Made by a program: the position numbers and the translations under genes. From JAAYAY01 sp963674575 (GTDB lineage Bacteria; Planctomycetota; Planctomycetia; Pirellulales; Thermoguttaceae): 64,000 bases of DNA. The notes under the pieces were generated by a model. It made no database searches and was not told the origin of the DNA. It saw only the letters and a program-made list of their open reading frames with translations. Where the stretch lies: the NCBI GenBank assembly GCA_963674575.2, contig CAXXQT010000008.1:310001-374000 (forward strand), given 5' to 3'. Below are positions 37,201 through 46,303 of the stretch, piece by piece; position 1 is the stretch's first letter; the number at the start of each line of letters is the position of its first letter.

Positions 37201-37893
37201 ATGGATCGTCGTTCGCGAAACCCCGGCCCTGCACGCCCTCGTGCCTCTGTCAGGAACCGTCGTCGGAAGAACGGCCACGTCGTCCAGTTTCTGCTCGTTT
37301 TGTCCGTCCTGGCCCTGCTTCTGGGCTCCCTCATTGCCTGGAAAGTCTACAGCAATGACCGAAGTTGGCGCGAGTGGTCCATGGGAATGCGTTCCGGCCT
37401 GCTTGGAATGCACGGCAAACAGTCGGTCGACGAGGCGGGCGACGGAGACGGAGAAGGAGAAGAAGACTGGGACGGCGACGAACTCGCCGGCAAATCGATT
37501 CGCTACTTCGGAAGCGGCTACGCCGAACTCGGCGAGTTTTCCGTCCGACGATACGATTCGATTACGAACACGACTTTCACCGTGAATTTTCATCTCAAAG
37601 CGATGACCCCCTACGAAGACGAGGCGAGCTTTCTCAAGTTCATGGGTGAAAATGAGCGGGCCTTCCGAGATCGCGTAAGCGAGGCGGTCCGCGACTGCCG
37701 ACCCAGCGACTATGCCGACACAAAAACGATGAGCAAGAAGGTTGCCACTCGCGTCAACCGGGCTTTCGGCGGGCGCTGCCTGGAATCGGCAGAATTAGCG
37801 GATTTCGAGGTCTTCGAGTCGATCGGCGTCTACGGATCACAAGCCTGGGAATCGGCCGAGCAAGCCGCGGCCCGTCGACAGCAGCGTGAGTAG
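37201..37893 (+). CDS. Single-pass membrane protein of unknown function, FliL-like topology
   Basis: The protein has 230 aa. A basic N-terminus (RRSRNPGPARPRASVRNRRR) precedes one transmembrane helix (VVQFLLVLSVLALLLGSLIA, about 28-47). An acidic spacer (DGDGEGEEDWDGDE) follows, then a soluble extracytoplasmic domain with TTFTVNFHLKAMTPYEDEAS, FRDRVSEAVRDCRPSDYADT and a final strand ADFEVFES. The order (basic tail, one helix, acidic linker, alpha/beta domain with a helix starting 'xxFRDRVxEAVR') resembles FliL, but conserved FliL residues are not clear, so I do not name it. AGGAAG lies 7 bp before ATG 37201. No flagellar genes are adjacent, though a YjfB-like gene is at 42143. Confidence 0.75.
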   Translation: MDRRSRNPGPARPRASVRNRRRKNGHVVQFLLVLSVLALLLGSLIAWKVYSNDRSWREWSMGMRSGLLGMHGKQSVDEAGDGDGEGEEDWDGDELAGKSIRYFGSGYAELGEFSVRRYDSITNTTFTVNFHLKAMTPYEDEASFLKFMGENERAFRDRVSEAVRDCRPSDYADTKTMSKKVATRVNRAFGGRCLESAELADFEVFESIGVYGSQAWESAEQAAARRQQRE

Positions 37894-38072
37894 GCCCCCT
37901 CAAGGCTGAAGACGGAAGACCTAAGGCTGAAGGATTGCGGAACAACGACTCTCGACGTATCGAAGTCGGATTTCCATCCCGATCGGCCGCGCATCAGAAA
38001 CCTACAGCCTACAGTCTTTATCCCTAGCCCCGCATTTCACGGAGTCCGCAACTCTTGAAAGACCCGTTCTTT

Positions 38073-38735
38073 TCACTTTGAGGGAAGTTCCTTGAGGCGA
38101 AGGTTGCGGAATTCCACACGGGTTCGATGCCCGATGAATCCAACGTGCCCGCTCTTCCGGTAGCGTCCCGGATGGTCGGCGCCATCGAGCCCCTTCTGCC
38201 CGAGATGGTCCAACTCGGCCAGATCGGTGTCGACAATGACGGCCCCGTTGAGAGTCACGCGGATGTGTCGCCCCTGGCAGAGGATCTCCTGACTGTTCCA
38301 CTCGCCCACTGGTTTGAGGTGCCCTCGCTTGGCGGGCACCAGCCCATAAACGGAACCGTGGTACTGCCAGGGCTTGAGCTTCTTGTACTTCTCGGCCGAG
38401 TCGTCGAGCACCTGGATCTCCATGCCGGTTCGCGAGATGCGTCCATCAAGCGGCGCCCGGATGGCGATCCCGTTGTTGCCGCCGGGCGACAGCTTGAATT
38501 CGAAGCGGAAAACGAAGTCGGCATACTCCCGTTTGGTGCAAAGCAGCCCTCCCGCTCCCTCCTTGCTCGCCAGGATCCCGTCTTTCCACTCGTAACCGTT
38601 GACGGCGCCCTGCCAGTCCTTTTCCAGAGAGTCTCCAACAATCAGAGGCACGAACCCGTCTTCACCGGTTCCTTGTGCAAGGACGGGGAGGGAGGAGAAA
38701 AGAATCACAAACAGAGTTGCCCATCGCTTCGTCAT
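38073..38735 (-). CDS. Secreted DUF1080 protein (3-keto-disaccharide hydrolase-like)
   Basis: The protein has 220 aa. The signal peptide is MTKRWATLFVILFSSLPVLA. The body is the single concanavalin-like DUF1080 domain: FVPLIVGDSLEKDWQGAVNG, ADFVFRFEFKLSPGGNNGIA, RAPLDGRISRTGMEIQVLDD, VGEWNSQEILCQGRHIRVTL and SGHVGFIGHRTRVEFRNLRL. DUF1080 proteins include 3-keto-glucoside hydrolases that act with Gfo/Idh-type oxidoreductases, two of which are in this window (one about 1.2 kb away). GGAAGGTGATGCC precedes ATG 38735. It is divergent from the NHL-repeat gene. Confidence 0.93.
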   Translation of the reverse strand: MTKRWATLFVILFSSLPVLAQGTGEDGFVPLIVGDSLEKDWQGAVNGYEWKDGILASKEGAGGLLCTKREYADFVFRFEFKLSPGGNNGIAIRAPLDGRISRTGMEIQVLDDSAEKYKKLKPWQYHGSVYGLVPAKRGHLKPVGEWNSQEILCQGRHIRVTLNGAVIVDTDLAELDHLGQKGLDGADHPGRYRKSGHVGFIGHRTRVEFRNLRLKELPSK

Positions 38736-38969
38736 GGCATCACCTTCCAATGCGTGGGACACCATTCGGAAAGACCGTCTGGGTTCCCTTTTTCCTGCGG
38801 CGTGGGGCCGCGGATTGCTGTCAAGAACATCTGGCCATCCTAATCCGTGACCCCCCGGTTGTCATCCGGATTGCCTCGCCATGGGCCTGAGGCTTGATTC
38901 CTGCCGCCGGGCAGAGTAAGAAAGACAAGCCTTTCGTTGCATCCCGAATCCTCAGCCCGGAGTCCTCTC

Positions 38970-40031
38970 ATGATTGCAGCACGATATTCTCACTTCTTCC
39001 GCTCGGCTAGGATGCTTCCCGCCGTGGTCCTGGTTTGTCTCCTGGCCGGCAGACTCCAAGGGGCCGAACCGGCTGCCGAAGCTGCCGCTCCTGCCTACGC
39101 ACCGATCACCCTGTCCACGTGCTACGAGGTCGATCCGGCCTGGCCCAAACGTCCTGAGCAATGTGTTTGGGATCAGACGCCGGGCGTCACGGTGGACGAC
39201 AAGGATCAGGTTTGGGTCTTCACCCGCGGCACTCCGCCGGTTCAGGTCTACGATGCCGATGGCAACTTCGTCCGCGCTTGGGGGACGGACATCGTGGGAT
39301 CCAAAGGTGAGAGGAAGACTTCTCACTTCATTCGGATCGACCACGAAGGCATGGTCTGGCTGGCCGATACGGGCAAGCACGTCGTGATGCGGTTGACGCC
39401 CGAAGGGAAACTCCTGCAAACCCTCGGCACTCCGAACGAGGCGGGCGACGATGAGCACCATTTTGATAAGCCAACCGACATGGCGATCCGCCGCGACGGT
39501 CACGTGTTCGTGTCCGACGGGTACGGAAACAGCCGCGTGGTCCATTTCGACGCGGAAGGCAACTTCGTGAAGGCGTGGGGAAGTCGCGGCACCGGGCCCG
39601 GCCAGTTCAGTCTCGTCCACTCCATTGCCCTCGACTCGAAGGGCAACGTCTACGTGGCCGACCGGAACAACGCCCGGGTTCAGGTCTTTGATCCCGATGG
39701 CAAGTTCCTTGACCAGTGGCAGAACATCCTCGTTCCCTGGGGACTGTGGATGACCGCCGACGATGAACTCTGGGTGTGCGGAAGCTCGCCCATGGCCTGG
39801 GCCGATCCGGCCATGCCCTTGAGTTGCCCGCCCAAGGACCAGGTCTTCATGCGTTTCAGCACCTCGGGCAAACTGCTGCAACTGTGGACCGTTCCGAAAG
39901 CAGTCGACGGCGAGGAGAAGCCGGGTGAGCTTAACTGGCTCCACGGAATGGCCCTCGATAGCAAGGGAAACATCTACGCCACGGATATCATCGGCAAGCG
40001 GGTCCAGAAGTTCGTCAGGAAGGATCCTTGA
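38970..40031 (+). CDS. Exported NHL-repeat protein, peptidyl-alpha-hydroxyglycine lyase-like
   Basis: The protein has 353 aa. A signal peptide (about 1-32, ending LLAGRLQGA) precedes a six-bladed NHL propeller: VTVDDKDQVWVFTRGTPPVQ, IDHEGMVWLADTGKHVVMRL, IRRDGHVFVSDGYGNSRVVH, LDSKGNVYVADRNNARVQVF and LDSKGNIYATDIIGKRVQKF. The HFDKPTDMAI and SLVHSIALD blade openings resemble the lyase half of peptidylglycine alpha-amidating enzymes, which many bacterial NHL proteins are named after. Enzymatic activity is not established for these bacterial proteins. ATG 38970 was chosen for the signal peptide. The VWA gene begins 79 bp downstream. Confidence 0.9.
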   Translation: MIAARYSHFFRSARMLPAVVLVCLLAGRLQGAEPAAEAAAPAYAPITLSTCYEVDPAWPKRPEQCVWDQTPGVTVDDKDQVWVFTRGTPPVQVYDADGNFVRAWGTDIVGSKGERKTSHFIRIDHEGMVWLADTGKHVVMRLTPEGKLLQTLGTPNEAGDDEHHFDKPTDMAIRRDGHVFVSDGYGNSRVVHFDAEGNFVKAWGSRGTGPGQFSLVHSIALDSKGNVYVADRNNARVQVFDPDGKFLDQWQNILVPWGLWMTADDELWVCGSSPMAWADPAMPLSCPPKDQVFMRFSTSGKLLQLWTVPKAVDGEEKPGELNWLHGMALDSKGNIYATDIIGKRVQKFVRKDP

Positions 40032-40110
40032 CTTTCCGCTTGAGGACGGGCCGCATAGAATTCGCCACAGAGCAATCGAGACCGGAAATCGAGCCGAGGC
40101 GAATTTCGAC

Positions 40111-41817
40111 GTGCCAAAAAAAGCCCCCCGTCCGCTTGGCGGAATCATTCACGCCTATCAGCGGTATGATCCTCAGAATATCCCCTCTCCGCTGGCCGAA
40201 TCGCCGGATGTACTTTCCGGCGCCTTCGACCATGTGTTGACCTACGGCAACCTCAGGGAGTTGACCGAAGAGGAACTGGCCAGGGCTGTCAAGCTCGACG
40301 CCCGCCAGATTGCCGGGTTGGGGCCGAGCCTCGATTCGCTGATTGCCCGTCTGCGCGAACGCCGCCGCCGGATTCTCGAGAAGTATGAAACCGAGCGTGT
40401 CCAGCAGGAGGCGGCGCAGCGCTACCGCGAGTTAGGTCGCACGGTGAAGCCGCCGAAAGCCATGCGTCAGGCCTTCCAGGAGGCCTTTCGTGGCGAGCAG
40501 CTCTTTCAACTTGAGCGGCTCTGGTACCACTGCGAGGACGAACGAGGCCCGCTCGCCCGACAGCTCGTTCAACTCGTCCACCGGCTCGGCGAAAAGTACC
40601 AGATCGACGAGCTGGCGGCCGACTATCCCTTCACCGGACGCACCACGCTCACCGTTGGCCAGGCCCTCCAGATCAAGGCGGAACTGGAAGCCATCGACCG
40701 GCTGCTCAAGCAGCTTGAAGAGGCACGAAAGACCGCCCAGATCGGCCTGATCGATCTCGACGAACTGGCCGAGCTTGCCGAACCGGAAGATGTGGAAGGC
40801 CTGCGCCGACTGGCCGAACAGATCCGCGAAATGGTCAACGAACTGGCCGAACGGCAGGGGCTGGAGAAATCAAAGCACGGCTTCCGCCTCACCCCGAAGG
40901 CCTATCGTCTGTTTCAGGGCCGACTTCTGGAGAGGATCTTCAGCCAGCTCGACGCGTCGCGATCCGGCCGGCACCAGGGCCCGGTCGTTGGCGAAGGGGC
41001 CGTCGAATTGCAGCAAACCAAGCCCTACGAGTTCGGCGATTCCGTGGCCAACCTCGACATAATCGGATCCATGCAGAACGCCATGGTTCGCAACGGTCCC
41101 GGACTGCCCGTGCGGATGCACGCAGACGACCTGCTTATCCATCGCACGCGCAACACGCCCAAGTGCGCCACCGTGGTGTTGCTCGATATGAGCGGTTCCA
41201 TGCGTTACGACGGCCTGTACGTTGACGTGAAACGAATGGGCCTCGCCCTCGAAGGGCTCATTCGCCGCGAGTACCCGGGCGACTACCTCCAGTTCATTGA
41301 AATGGCCACCTTCGCCAAACCTCGCCATGCAAGCGAAATCGCTGCGCTCATGCCCAAGTCCGTCACGCTTCACGACCCCGTCGTTCAGCTTCGGGCCGAC
41401 ATGAGCAACGAGCGGCTCAGCGAGCAGGACGTGCCGCCCCACTTCACCAACATCCAGCACGGGCTGCAACTCGCCCGACGATTCCTTGCCGCCCAGGACA
41501 CGCCGAATCGCCAAGTCATCTTAATCACAGACGGCCTGCCTACGGCCCATTTCGAGGCCGAGAACCTGTACCTCCTCTATCCGCCCCATCGCCGCACCGA
41601 AGAAGCAACCCTCCGCGAGGGGCTCTACTGCTGCCGCGAGCAGATCACGATCAACCTCTTCCTTCTTCCCACCTGGTCCCAGTCGAGCGAGGACGTTCGC
41701 TTTGCCTACCGCCTCGCCGAATCGACCTCAGGCCGCGTCTTCTTCACTGCCGGCAAGGACCTCGACCGCTACGTCGTTTGGGACTACCGCAACCGCCGGC
41801 GCGAGTTGATCGGGTAG
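40111..41817 (+). CDS. VWA domain protein (CoxE-like)
   Basis: The protein has 568 aa. The first 330 residues are mostly helical and charged (ELTEEELARAVKLDARQIAG, RLRERRRRILEKYETERVQQ). The C-terminal von Willebrand A domain has its MIDAS at D359-M-S-G-S in VVLLDMSGSMRYDGLYVDVK, a second site near QVILITDGLPTAHFEAEN, and ends RNRRRELIG. Such VWA proteins typically work with a MoxR-type AAA ATPase, which is not found in the window. Cytosolic. The start is GTG 40111, with GAGGCG upstream; no ATG fits, since upstream codons overlap the NHL gene in another frame. Confidence 0.85.
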   Translation: MPKKAPRPLGGIIHAYQRYDPQNIPSPLAESPDVLSGAFDHVLTYGNLRELTEEELARAVKLDARQIAGLGPSLDSLIARLRERRRRILEKYETERVQQEAAQRYRELGRTVKPPKAMRQAFQEAFRGEQLFQLERLWYHCEDERGPLARQLVQLVHRLGEKYQIDELAADYPFTGRTTLTVGQALQIKAELEAIDRLLKQLEEARKTAQIGLIDLDELAELAEPEDVEGLRRLAEQIREMVNELAERQGLEKSKHGFRLTPKAYRLFQGRLLERIFSQLDASRSGRHQGPVVGEGAVELQQTKPYEFGDSVANLDIIGSMQNAMVRNGPGLPVRMHADDLLIHRTRNTPKCATVVLLDMSGSMRYDGLYVDVKRMGLALEGLIRREYPGDYLQFIEMATFAKPRHASEIAALMPKSVTLHDPVVQLRADMSNERLSEQDVPPHFTNIQHGLQLARRFLAAQDTPNRQVILITDGLPTAHFEAENLYLLYPPHRRTEEATLREGLYCCREQITINLFLLPTWSQSSEDVRFAYRLAESTSGRVFFTAGKDLDRYVVWDYRNRRRELIG

Positions 41818-42142
41818 TAGAATTCCCTCCCCAGCGAAGCATGGGGGAGGGTTAGGGAGGGGCTGAGGAGGGGCGCGGCATTGTTGATTAGGGGCGGCTG
41901 CTGTGGGGTATGAGGCGCTGATGGATTCAGGTCTTTAGAAGCTCCGATTCCCCTCCCCGGCCCTCCCCCTCGCTTCGCTGGGGAGGGAGCGTTGGTGTTT
42001 CGAAGCCGAAGGTCATGCAATCCCTACAATCGTCAAAGTCCATGGTCGGGGCATTCTTCGCAAGACGGTCCGGCACGAATGCCGATTCAGAGAAAGACGA
42101 TTGTCCACTCCGTTTTTCCAGCGGATCACCGCCATCATGATT
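41818..42142. other. Intergenic stretch with inverted-repeat element
   Basis: About 325 bp between the VWA gene and the small YjfB-like gene. It is dominated by a C/T- and G-rich inverted repeat (41825-41987), listed separately. No gene is seen. Confidence 0.6.
41825..41987. repeat. Long-spaced inverted repeat, arms CCCTCCCCAGCGAAGC
   Basis: CCCTCCCCAGCGAAGC (41825-41840) and GCTTCGCTGGGGAGGG (41972-41987) are perfect 16-bp inverted arms. The inner flanks (ATGGGGGAGGGTTAGGGAGG and CCCCTCCCCGGCCCTCCCCC) are also roughly complementary. It looks like a MITE- or REP-type element with a 131-bp core. Confidence 0.7.
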
Positions 42143-42331
42143 ATGCAGATTGCCCAAACTGCCACCCAAATGAGCCAGGCCCAGCTTGGCTACAACGTGG
42201 GGATTGCGGTTGCCAAGAAGGGCCTGGATGCTTACGAAGCCCAGGGCGAGGCGGTGGTGCAACTTCTGGAAGCGGCCGCCCAGATGAGCAAGGCCATCGG
42301 GCTTGGCGAAAACTTCGACGCTGTCGGCTGA
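42143..42331 (+). CDS. Small YjfB-like (putative motility) protein
   Basis: The protein has 62 aa. It reads MQIAQTATQMSQAQLGYNVG, then IAVAKKGLDAYEAQGEAVVQ and LLEAAAQMSK. This matches the YjfB family pattern (D/Q-I-A-x-x-x-x-x-M-S-Q-x-x-x, then V-x-K-K-x-L-D-x-x-x-x-Q-G-x-x-x-x-x-L-L-E). YjfB proteins are small helical proteins annotated as putative motility proteins with no proven role. ATG 42143 fits the family start; ATG 42137 is two codons earlier. No Shine-Dalgarno is evident. The gene is convergent with the GH106 gene, 13 bp between stops. Confidence 0.75.
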   Translation: MQIAQTATQMSQAQLGYNVGIAVAKKGLDAYEAQGEAVVQLLEAAAQMSKAIGLGENFDAVG

Positions 42332-42344
42332 AAAAGACGCCCGT

Positions 42345-45300
42345 TCAGTTGCCGCTCGGCATTTGCATTTGGCCGAACCGCACAACCACCGGCCCCAGAA
42401 GACCGGCCGGCTTGAGCGGACTGCCCTTGGCGGGACCGCTGATCGTCCAGGTCTTGCGAGCGGCTTCTTCGAGGCCGGCGTCGTAGGCCAGGCGGTTGAA
42501 CCATGTGTTGGTCACGTCGATCGACAGGCGATTCGTGCCTGGTTTCACCAACCGGGTGATGTCCAACCGGTAGGGCGCCAACCACACGCAGCCCGCCGGC
42601 TCTCCATTAACCTGCACTGAGGCAATCACCTCCACCTGTCCCAGGTCGAGTTCCACGCGAGTTTCCGGGCCCATCGACTCGACTGTGAATTCGGTCGTGT
42701 AGGTGGCCGTGCCGGAAAAGGCCTTGGCTTCCGCCGGAAGATCAAGATCCGTCCAGGAAGCGAGCTTGGAAATTTCCATCGACTCGGGTGCACCCCAGCC
42801 GTTCGGGAAGGCGAGGTTCCACGGGCCGTTCAAGGCGACGCTTCGAGGCTCGCGAGCCTCCCAGGTTGAGACGGATCCACCGACGCGCCGAACGCGGTAC
42901 TTGCCCGGTTCCCATGCCAGCAGACGCCCTCCGTCGGCCACTTCGCAAGCAGCACGCTCGGCAACGACCGGCTCCACCAGCGACAGCGGCGCTGCCTCCC
43001 AGGCTTCCAGTCGGCTCTCCTTGCCATCGACGGTGCGCATCACCACGAACAGCTTCTTGCGGGTCTGATAGGCCGGGTCGCCTCCCGCCCAGGCGTTGCT
43101 TGCCGTCACCGACTTCGCTCCGGCAGCCAGGTTGCGTCGGACAAGGTCAGTCACGTCCTTGCGGCGTTCTGCGTTATCCGGATCACCGTAGCTGGCCGAA
43201 ACGACCTGCGGGCCAGTCTCCGTTTCGTGAACGGCCTGCGCATCACACACGGCTTCGCCATCTCGTTCTATCCCCACTACCGAGTTCGAGCCCGGTTGCT
43301 TGGCCCGGCGGAAGACGACGAAGACGGACGCCGATGGCGGGAGATCCAGGGCGACAAAGGTTGTGCCGTCTTCCTGGCGGACTGCCCCGGCGGACGTCGT
43401 GGCTCCAGAGACGGGGTCCCAGAGTTCGACCGCTCCGAGAGCGCGAAACCGAACCGTTCCGCGGAAAGCCTGATCAACTGGGGAGGCCACGAAGTACCAG
43501 TCGGCGCCGTCCGCTTGGCGATGGGTCCAAACCAGGTTGCCGGCTCCTTCGACGTCGGCCTTTAAACCACACCGTGCCAGGGCCCTATCCAGCGGCATGC
43601 CCCACATGACCTGTCCCGAGTCCACGGTCCGCACGTGTTCAGTCTCTGTGGATCCTCGTCTGTCGCCCCAGAGGGTGCGAACGGCCTGTTGAAAGCGTTT
43701 CCCCGCTTCACTCCCGCCACTCAACGTGGCCAAGCCCTGGGGCGGCTCTCCGAGAATCACGGCTCCCTCGTTGACAAGCGAGACGATCCGCTCGAGCGTC
43801 TCTGGCAGCATCCGCTGGCAATCCGGTAGCCAGAGCAAGCGGTACTGCAACCCTTCCGGTGTGACCAGCATTCCATCGCGAACGGCCAGCCGATGGAGCA
43901 GCACGTCCGGGTTGCAGTAGTCGTAGCGGAACCCTTCCGGAAAGGGTGCGTTTTGCGACGGCTTGTGATCCTGCTCATCGCCCAGATACCACAGCACGTC
44001 GGACACGGGCCGGCCTCGCTCCAGCAGGTAACCGCATCGAGCCAGGTAGGCCGTGAAAAGGGGCATCTGCTTCCACCACGTTTGCAGTCGCAGGAAGGGG
44101 GTGCCGATGCCGGAACCGAAGGCCGTGCTCGGAGGCAGGAAGTCGGTCCGCGGGTTGTGGGTGTACGTGTGGAACACGAGGTGCGTCACGCCCTCGGCCA
44201 GGTGCATGTCGGCCACATGCTTGAGCATGCCCGGGTGCTCGTTCCAGGTGAGGTTGAAGGAGGTGAAGGCTTCGGCGGCCACGCGGGGTTTGCCGTAGAG
44301 CCTGGCGGCTGACACGCACGGCTTGACCGGCTTGAATTCAAAACTCCCAACGAAGTTGTCCGACCGGGGATGCCAGAACTCGCACATGGGGACGTCGGCG
44401 TGCTTGTAGTACTCCAGAATGTCGCCGGGGAAAACATCGCCCGAGGCTGTTTCAAACGAGATCGCCAAGCCGTTTTTGTGGCCGAGCTGTGCCATCCGCC
44501 CGAAGAAGTTCTCAACGACCAGGTCGTTGACCGTCGCCCGCCAGTCGCGCAGGAATCGCGTCGTGGTTTCCGGATCGCCCACCACATAGCCGGCCAGTGC
44601 GGGCAGCCACGGCAGCAGTTGATAACCGCGCAGTCGGGTGAACTGGCCGTCCATTCCCGGCGTCCAGGTTTGGGTTTCGCATTCCCAGCTATCCAGCAAC
44701 ATGCCCTGGAGCAGGCCGTCGGCCAGCGGCCCGCCCTTGCCGGCGAGACGCCCGATGTAGCCGGCAAAATGCGTTTCGGCTCCCTCGGGGGAAAGTTTGT
44801 TGCACTCCCAGCCGGTGGCCTCCGGCGGAGCGGGACCGTTGCGTTTGCCCGTGTTCACGTGCCCCCAGCGAAGCACGGTCCAGTTGCCTTCCGGGACGTT
44901 CCAATGCAGCGTGCCGTCGGCATCCATGCGGTCAGTCAGATCCACAATGGCCTCGGGCTCGATCCAGGCAGCCTTGTTTTGATCGGGATAAGGCGAGCGG
45001 ATCAGCCCGCGGAGGACAAAGGCCGCCTCGGCCTCCCAGTTGGTCTTTCGTGCTGCTGAAAGCAGTTCGATAGACGCGAGCGTCATTGCGTGTTCGTGGT
45101 CGATCGTGATGCGATAGGTCTTGGCCGGAATCTCCGAGCAGGCCAGCGAGATCGGCTTTCGGCCCTGCCAGTTGCTTTGAGGCATCTCGTATTGGGCCAC
45201 TTGCTGCCGGCCTTCCGGCAACACGGCCTCCACCGTGATGGTCACGCCCGGTACGTAGCACCAGTTGTGATTGAAACTCTGCACGGACGGCAGGACCACG

Positions 45301-46058
45301 GTGCGGAGCGTGACGGTTTCTGGAAACGAGGCTTCCAGCCAGACAGGCTCGTCGCCTTCCCCCAACCGAATTGTCCCACCCTTTTCCTTTCGCAGGCACT
45401 TTTCCCACGCCAGATCCTGGCGATTGCTTTCCACCGATTCCGGAGCCAATGCGCTGCCTGTGTCACCCAGCGGCGTGGGAAAGGCCAGCACGGCAACCTC
45501 TCGGTAATCGCGCCAGGGCTCACCGCTCGGTTGCGGTTGGGGCAGGGCCACCGCCACATCCTGGGCGCCGGCCAGGTCGGTGCGGCTCCAGACCAAGTGG
45601 CGCATGGCCTTCTCGGGCGTGATCCAGGGACCGCCGGCCATTGCCCAGCCGGGACAGTTCTGCATGGTGAAACGCAGGCCCAGACGCCGGCACTCGTCGG
45701 CCGCGTGACGCACGGCGTCGTCCCACGATTCGCTCAGGCATTTGATCTGGGGTTCCACTCCAGGCCAAGGCCCGCCGAACTGGCCGTGAAAAAGCTGGAC
45801 CCCTTCAATGCCCGCTCCCGAGATCGCTTCCAGGTCGGCCGTGGCGCCCTCTTGGGCCACGTTGCCGCCGATGAAGTGAAACCATGTCTCGGGATGAAAG
45901 ACCTGAGGCGGGCTGGCGAACTCGGTGGCGTCTTCTTGCCCGAAAGAGCGTTGCAGGCTCTGGGTATCAGGAACGGCCGGGGGCCTCGTGTCGTCGGCAG
46001 CGGCCTGGACCGACAAGGTCGCCATCACAATTACCGCAAGCCAAATCCGCGTTGCCAT
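42345..46058 (-). CDS. Secreted glycoside hydrolase family 106-like alpha-L-rhamnosidase
   Basis: The protein has 1237 aa. The signal peptide is MATRIWLAVIVMATLSVQAAA. The catalytic part opens with PETWFHFIGGNVAQEGATAD and LEAISGAGIEGVQLFHGQFG, the signature of GH106-type rhamnosidases, and continues with RFTMQNCPGWAMAGGPWITP. Middle regions include LISFETASGD-like and YFFGRMAQLGHKNGL-like barrel strands. The C-terminal 180 residues form a galactose-binding-like beta-sandwich (VELDLGQVEVIASVQVNGEP). GH106 cleaves alpha-L-rhamnose from pectin (rhamnogalacturonan) or algal polymers. It is encoded just downstream of a GH78 rhamnosidase on the same strand, separated by a 245-bp gap with a large inverted repeat. 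Confidence 0.88.
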   Translation of the reverse strand: MATRIWLAVIVMATLSVQAAADDTRPPAVPDTQSLQRSFGQEDATEFASPPQVFHPETWFHFIGGNVAQEGATADLEAISGAGIEGVQLFHGQFGGPWPGVEPQIKCLSESWDDAVRHAADECRRLGLRFTMQNCPGWAMAGGPWITPEKAMRHLVWSRTDLAGAQDVAVALPQPQPSGEPWRDYREVAVLAFPTPLGDTGSALAPESVESNRQDLAWEKCLRKEKGGTIRLGEGDEPVWLEASFPETVTLRTVVLPSVQSFNHNWCYVPGVTITVEAVLPEGRQQVAQYEMPQSNWQGRKPISLACSEIPAKTYRITIDHEHAMTLASIELLSAARKTNWEAEAAFVLRGLIRSPYPDQNKAAWIEPEAIVDLTDRMDADGTLHWNVPEGNWTVLRWGHVNTGKRNGPAPPEATGWECNKLSPEGAETHFAGYIGRLAGKGGPLADGLLQGMLLDSWECETQTWTPGMDGQFTRLRGYQLLPWLPALAGYVVGDPETTTRFLRDWRATVNDLVVENFFGRMAQLGHKNGLAISFETASGDVFPGDILEYYKHADVPMCEFWHPRSDNFVGSFEFKPVKPCVSAARLYGKPRVAAEAFTSFNLTWNEHPGMLKHVADMHLAEGVTHLVFHTYTHNPRTDFLPPSTAFGSGIGTPFLRLQTWWKQMPLFTAYLARCGYLLERGRPVSDVLWYLGDEQDHKPSQNAPFPEGFRYDYCNPDVLLHRLAVRDGMLVTPEGLQYRLLWLPDCQRMLPETLERIVSLVNEGAVILGEPPQGLATLSGGSEAGKRFQQAVRTLWGDRRGSTETEHVRTVDSGQVMWGMPLDRALARCGLKADVEGAGNLVWTHRQADGADWYFVASPVDQAFRGTVRFRALGAVELWDPVSGATTSAGAVRQEDGTTFVALDLPPSASVFVVFRRAKQPGSNSVVGIERDGEAVCDAQAVHETETGPQVVSASYGDPDNAERRKDVTDLVRRNLAAGAKSVTASNAWAGGDPAYQTRKKLFVVMRTVDGKESRLEAWEAAPLSLVEPVVAERAACEVADGGRLLAWEPGKYRVRRVGGSVSTWEAREPRSVALNGPWNLAFPNGWGAPESMEISKLASWTDLDLPAEAKAFSGTATYTTEFTVESMGPETRVELDLGQVEVIASVQVNGEPAGCVWLAPYRLDITRLVKPGTNRLSIDVTNTWFNRLAYDAGLEEAARKTWTISGPAKGSPLKPAGLLGPVVVRFGQMQMPSGN

Positions 46059-46083
46059 AACTCGTTCCCTTATCCAAGATCAT

Positions 46084-46195
46084 AGTAGCCATCACGCTCC
46101 GCCGTGATGAGCGCCAACTAAATGACCTTTCGTGATTCCCGGAGACGGCCGTCTGGCGACGGCGGGGCTCATCACGGCGGAGCGTGATGGCTACT
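46084..46195. repeat. Inverted pair of a dispersed repeat between the two rhamnosidase genes
   Basis: Two arms of 29 bp (46084-46112 and 46167-46195) are perfect reverse complements. The core arm contains its own hairpin ATCACG-ctccgc-CGTGAT. A further direct copy of the right arm, with flanks, is at 56937-56965. An 'aaggtcatttag' word accompanies each copy, on one side or the other. The pair can form a long cruciform or hairpin in the mRNA. Confidence 0.9.
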
Positions 46196-46303
46196 ATTCT
46201 TGGAATCGTGCAAGGTCATTTAGAAAACAGATAATTTGCGCAGAAGTCGTGCGCGTCAACCGCAACGCTCGACAAGTCGCGCTATTGAAATTTTCCGCGA
46301 CCT

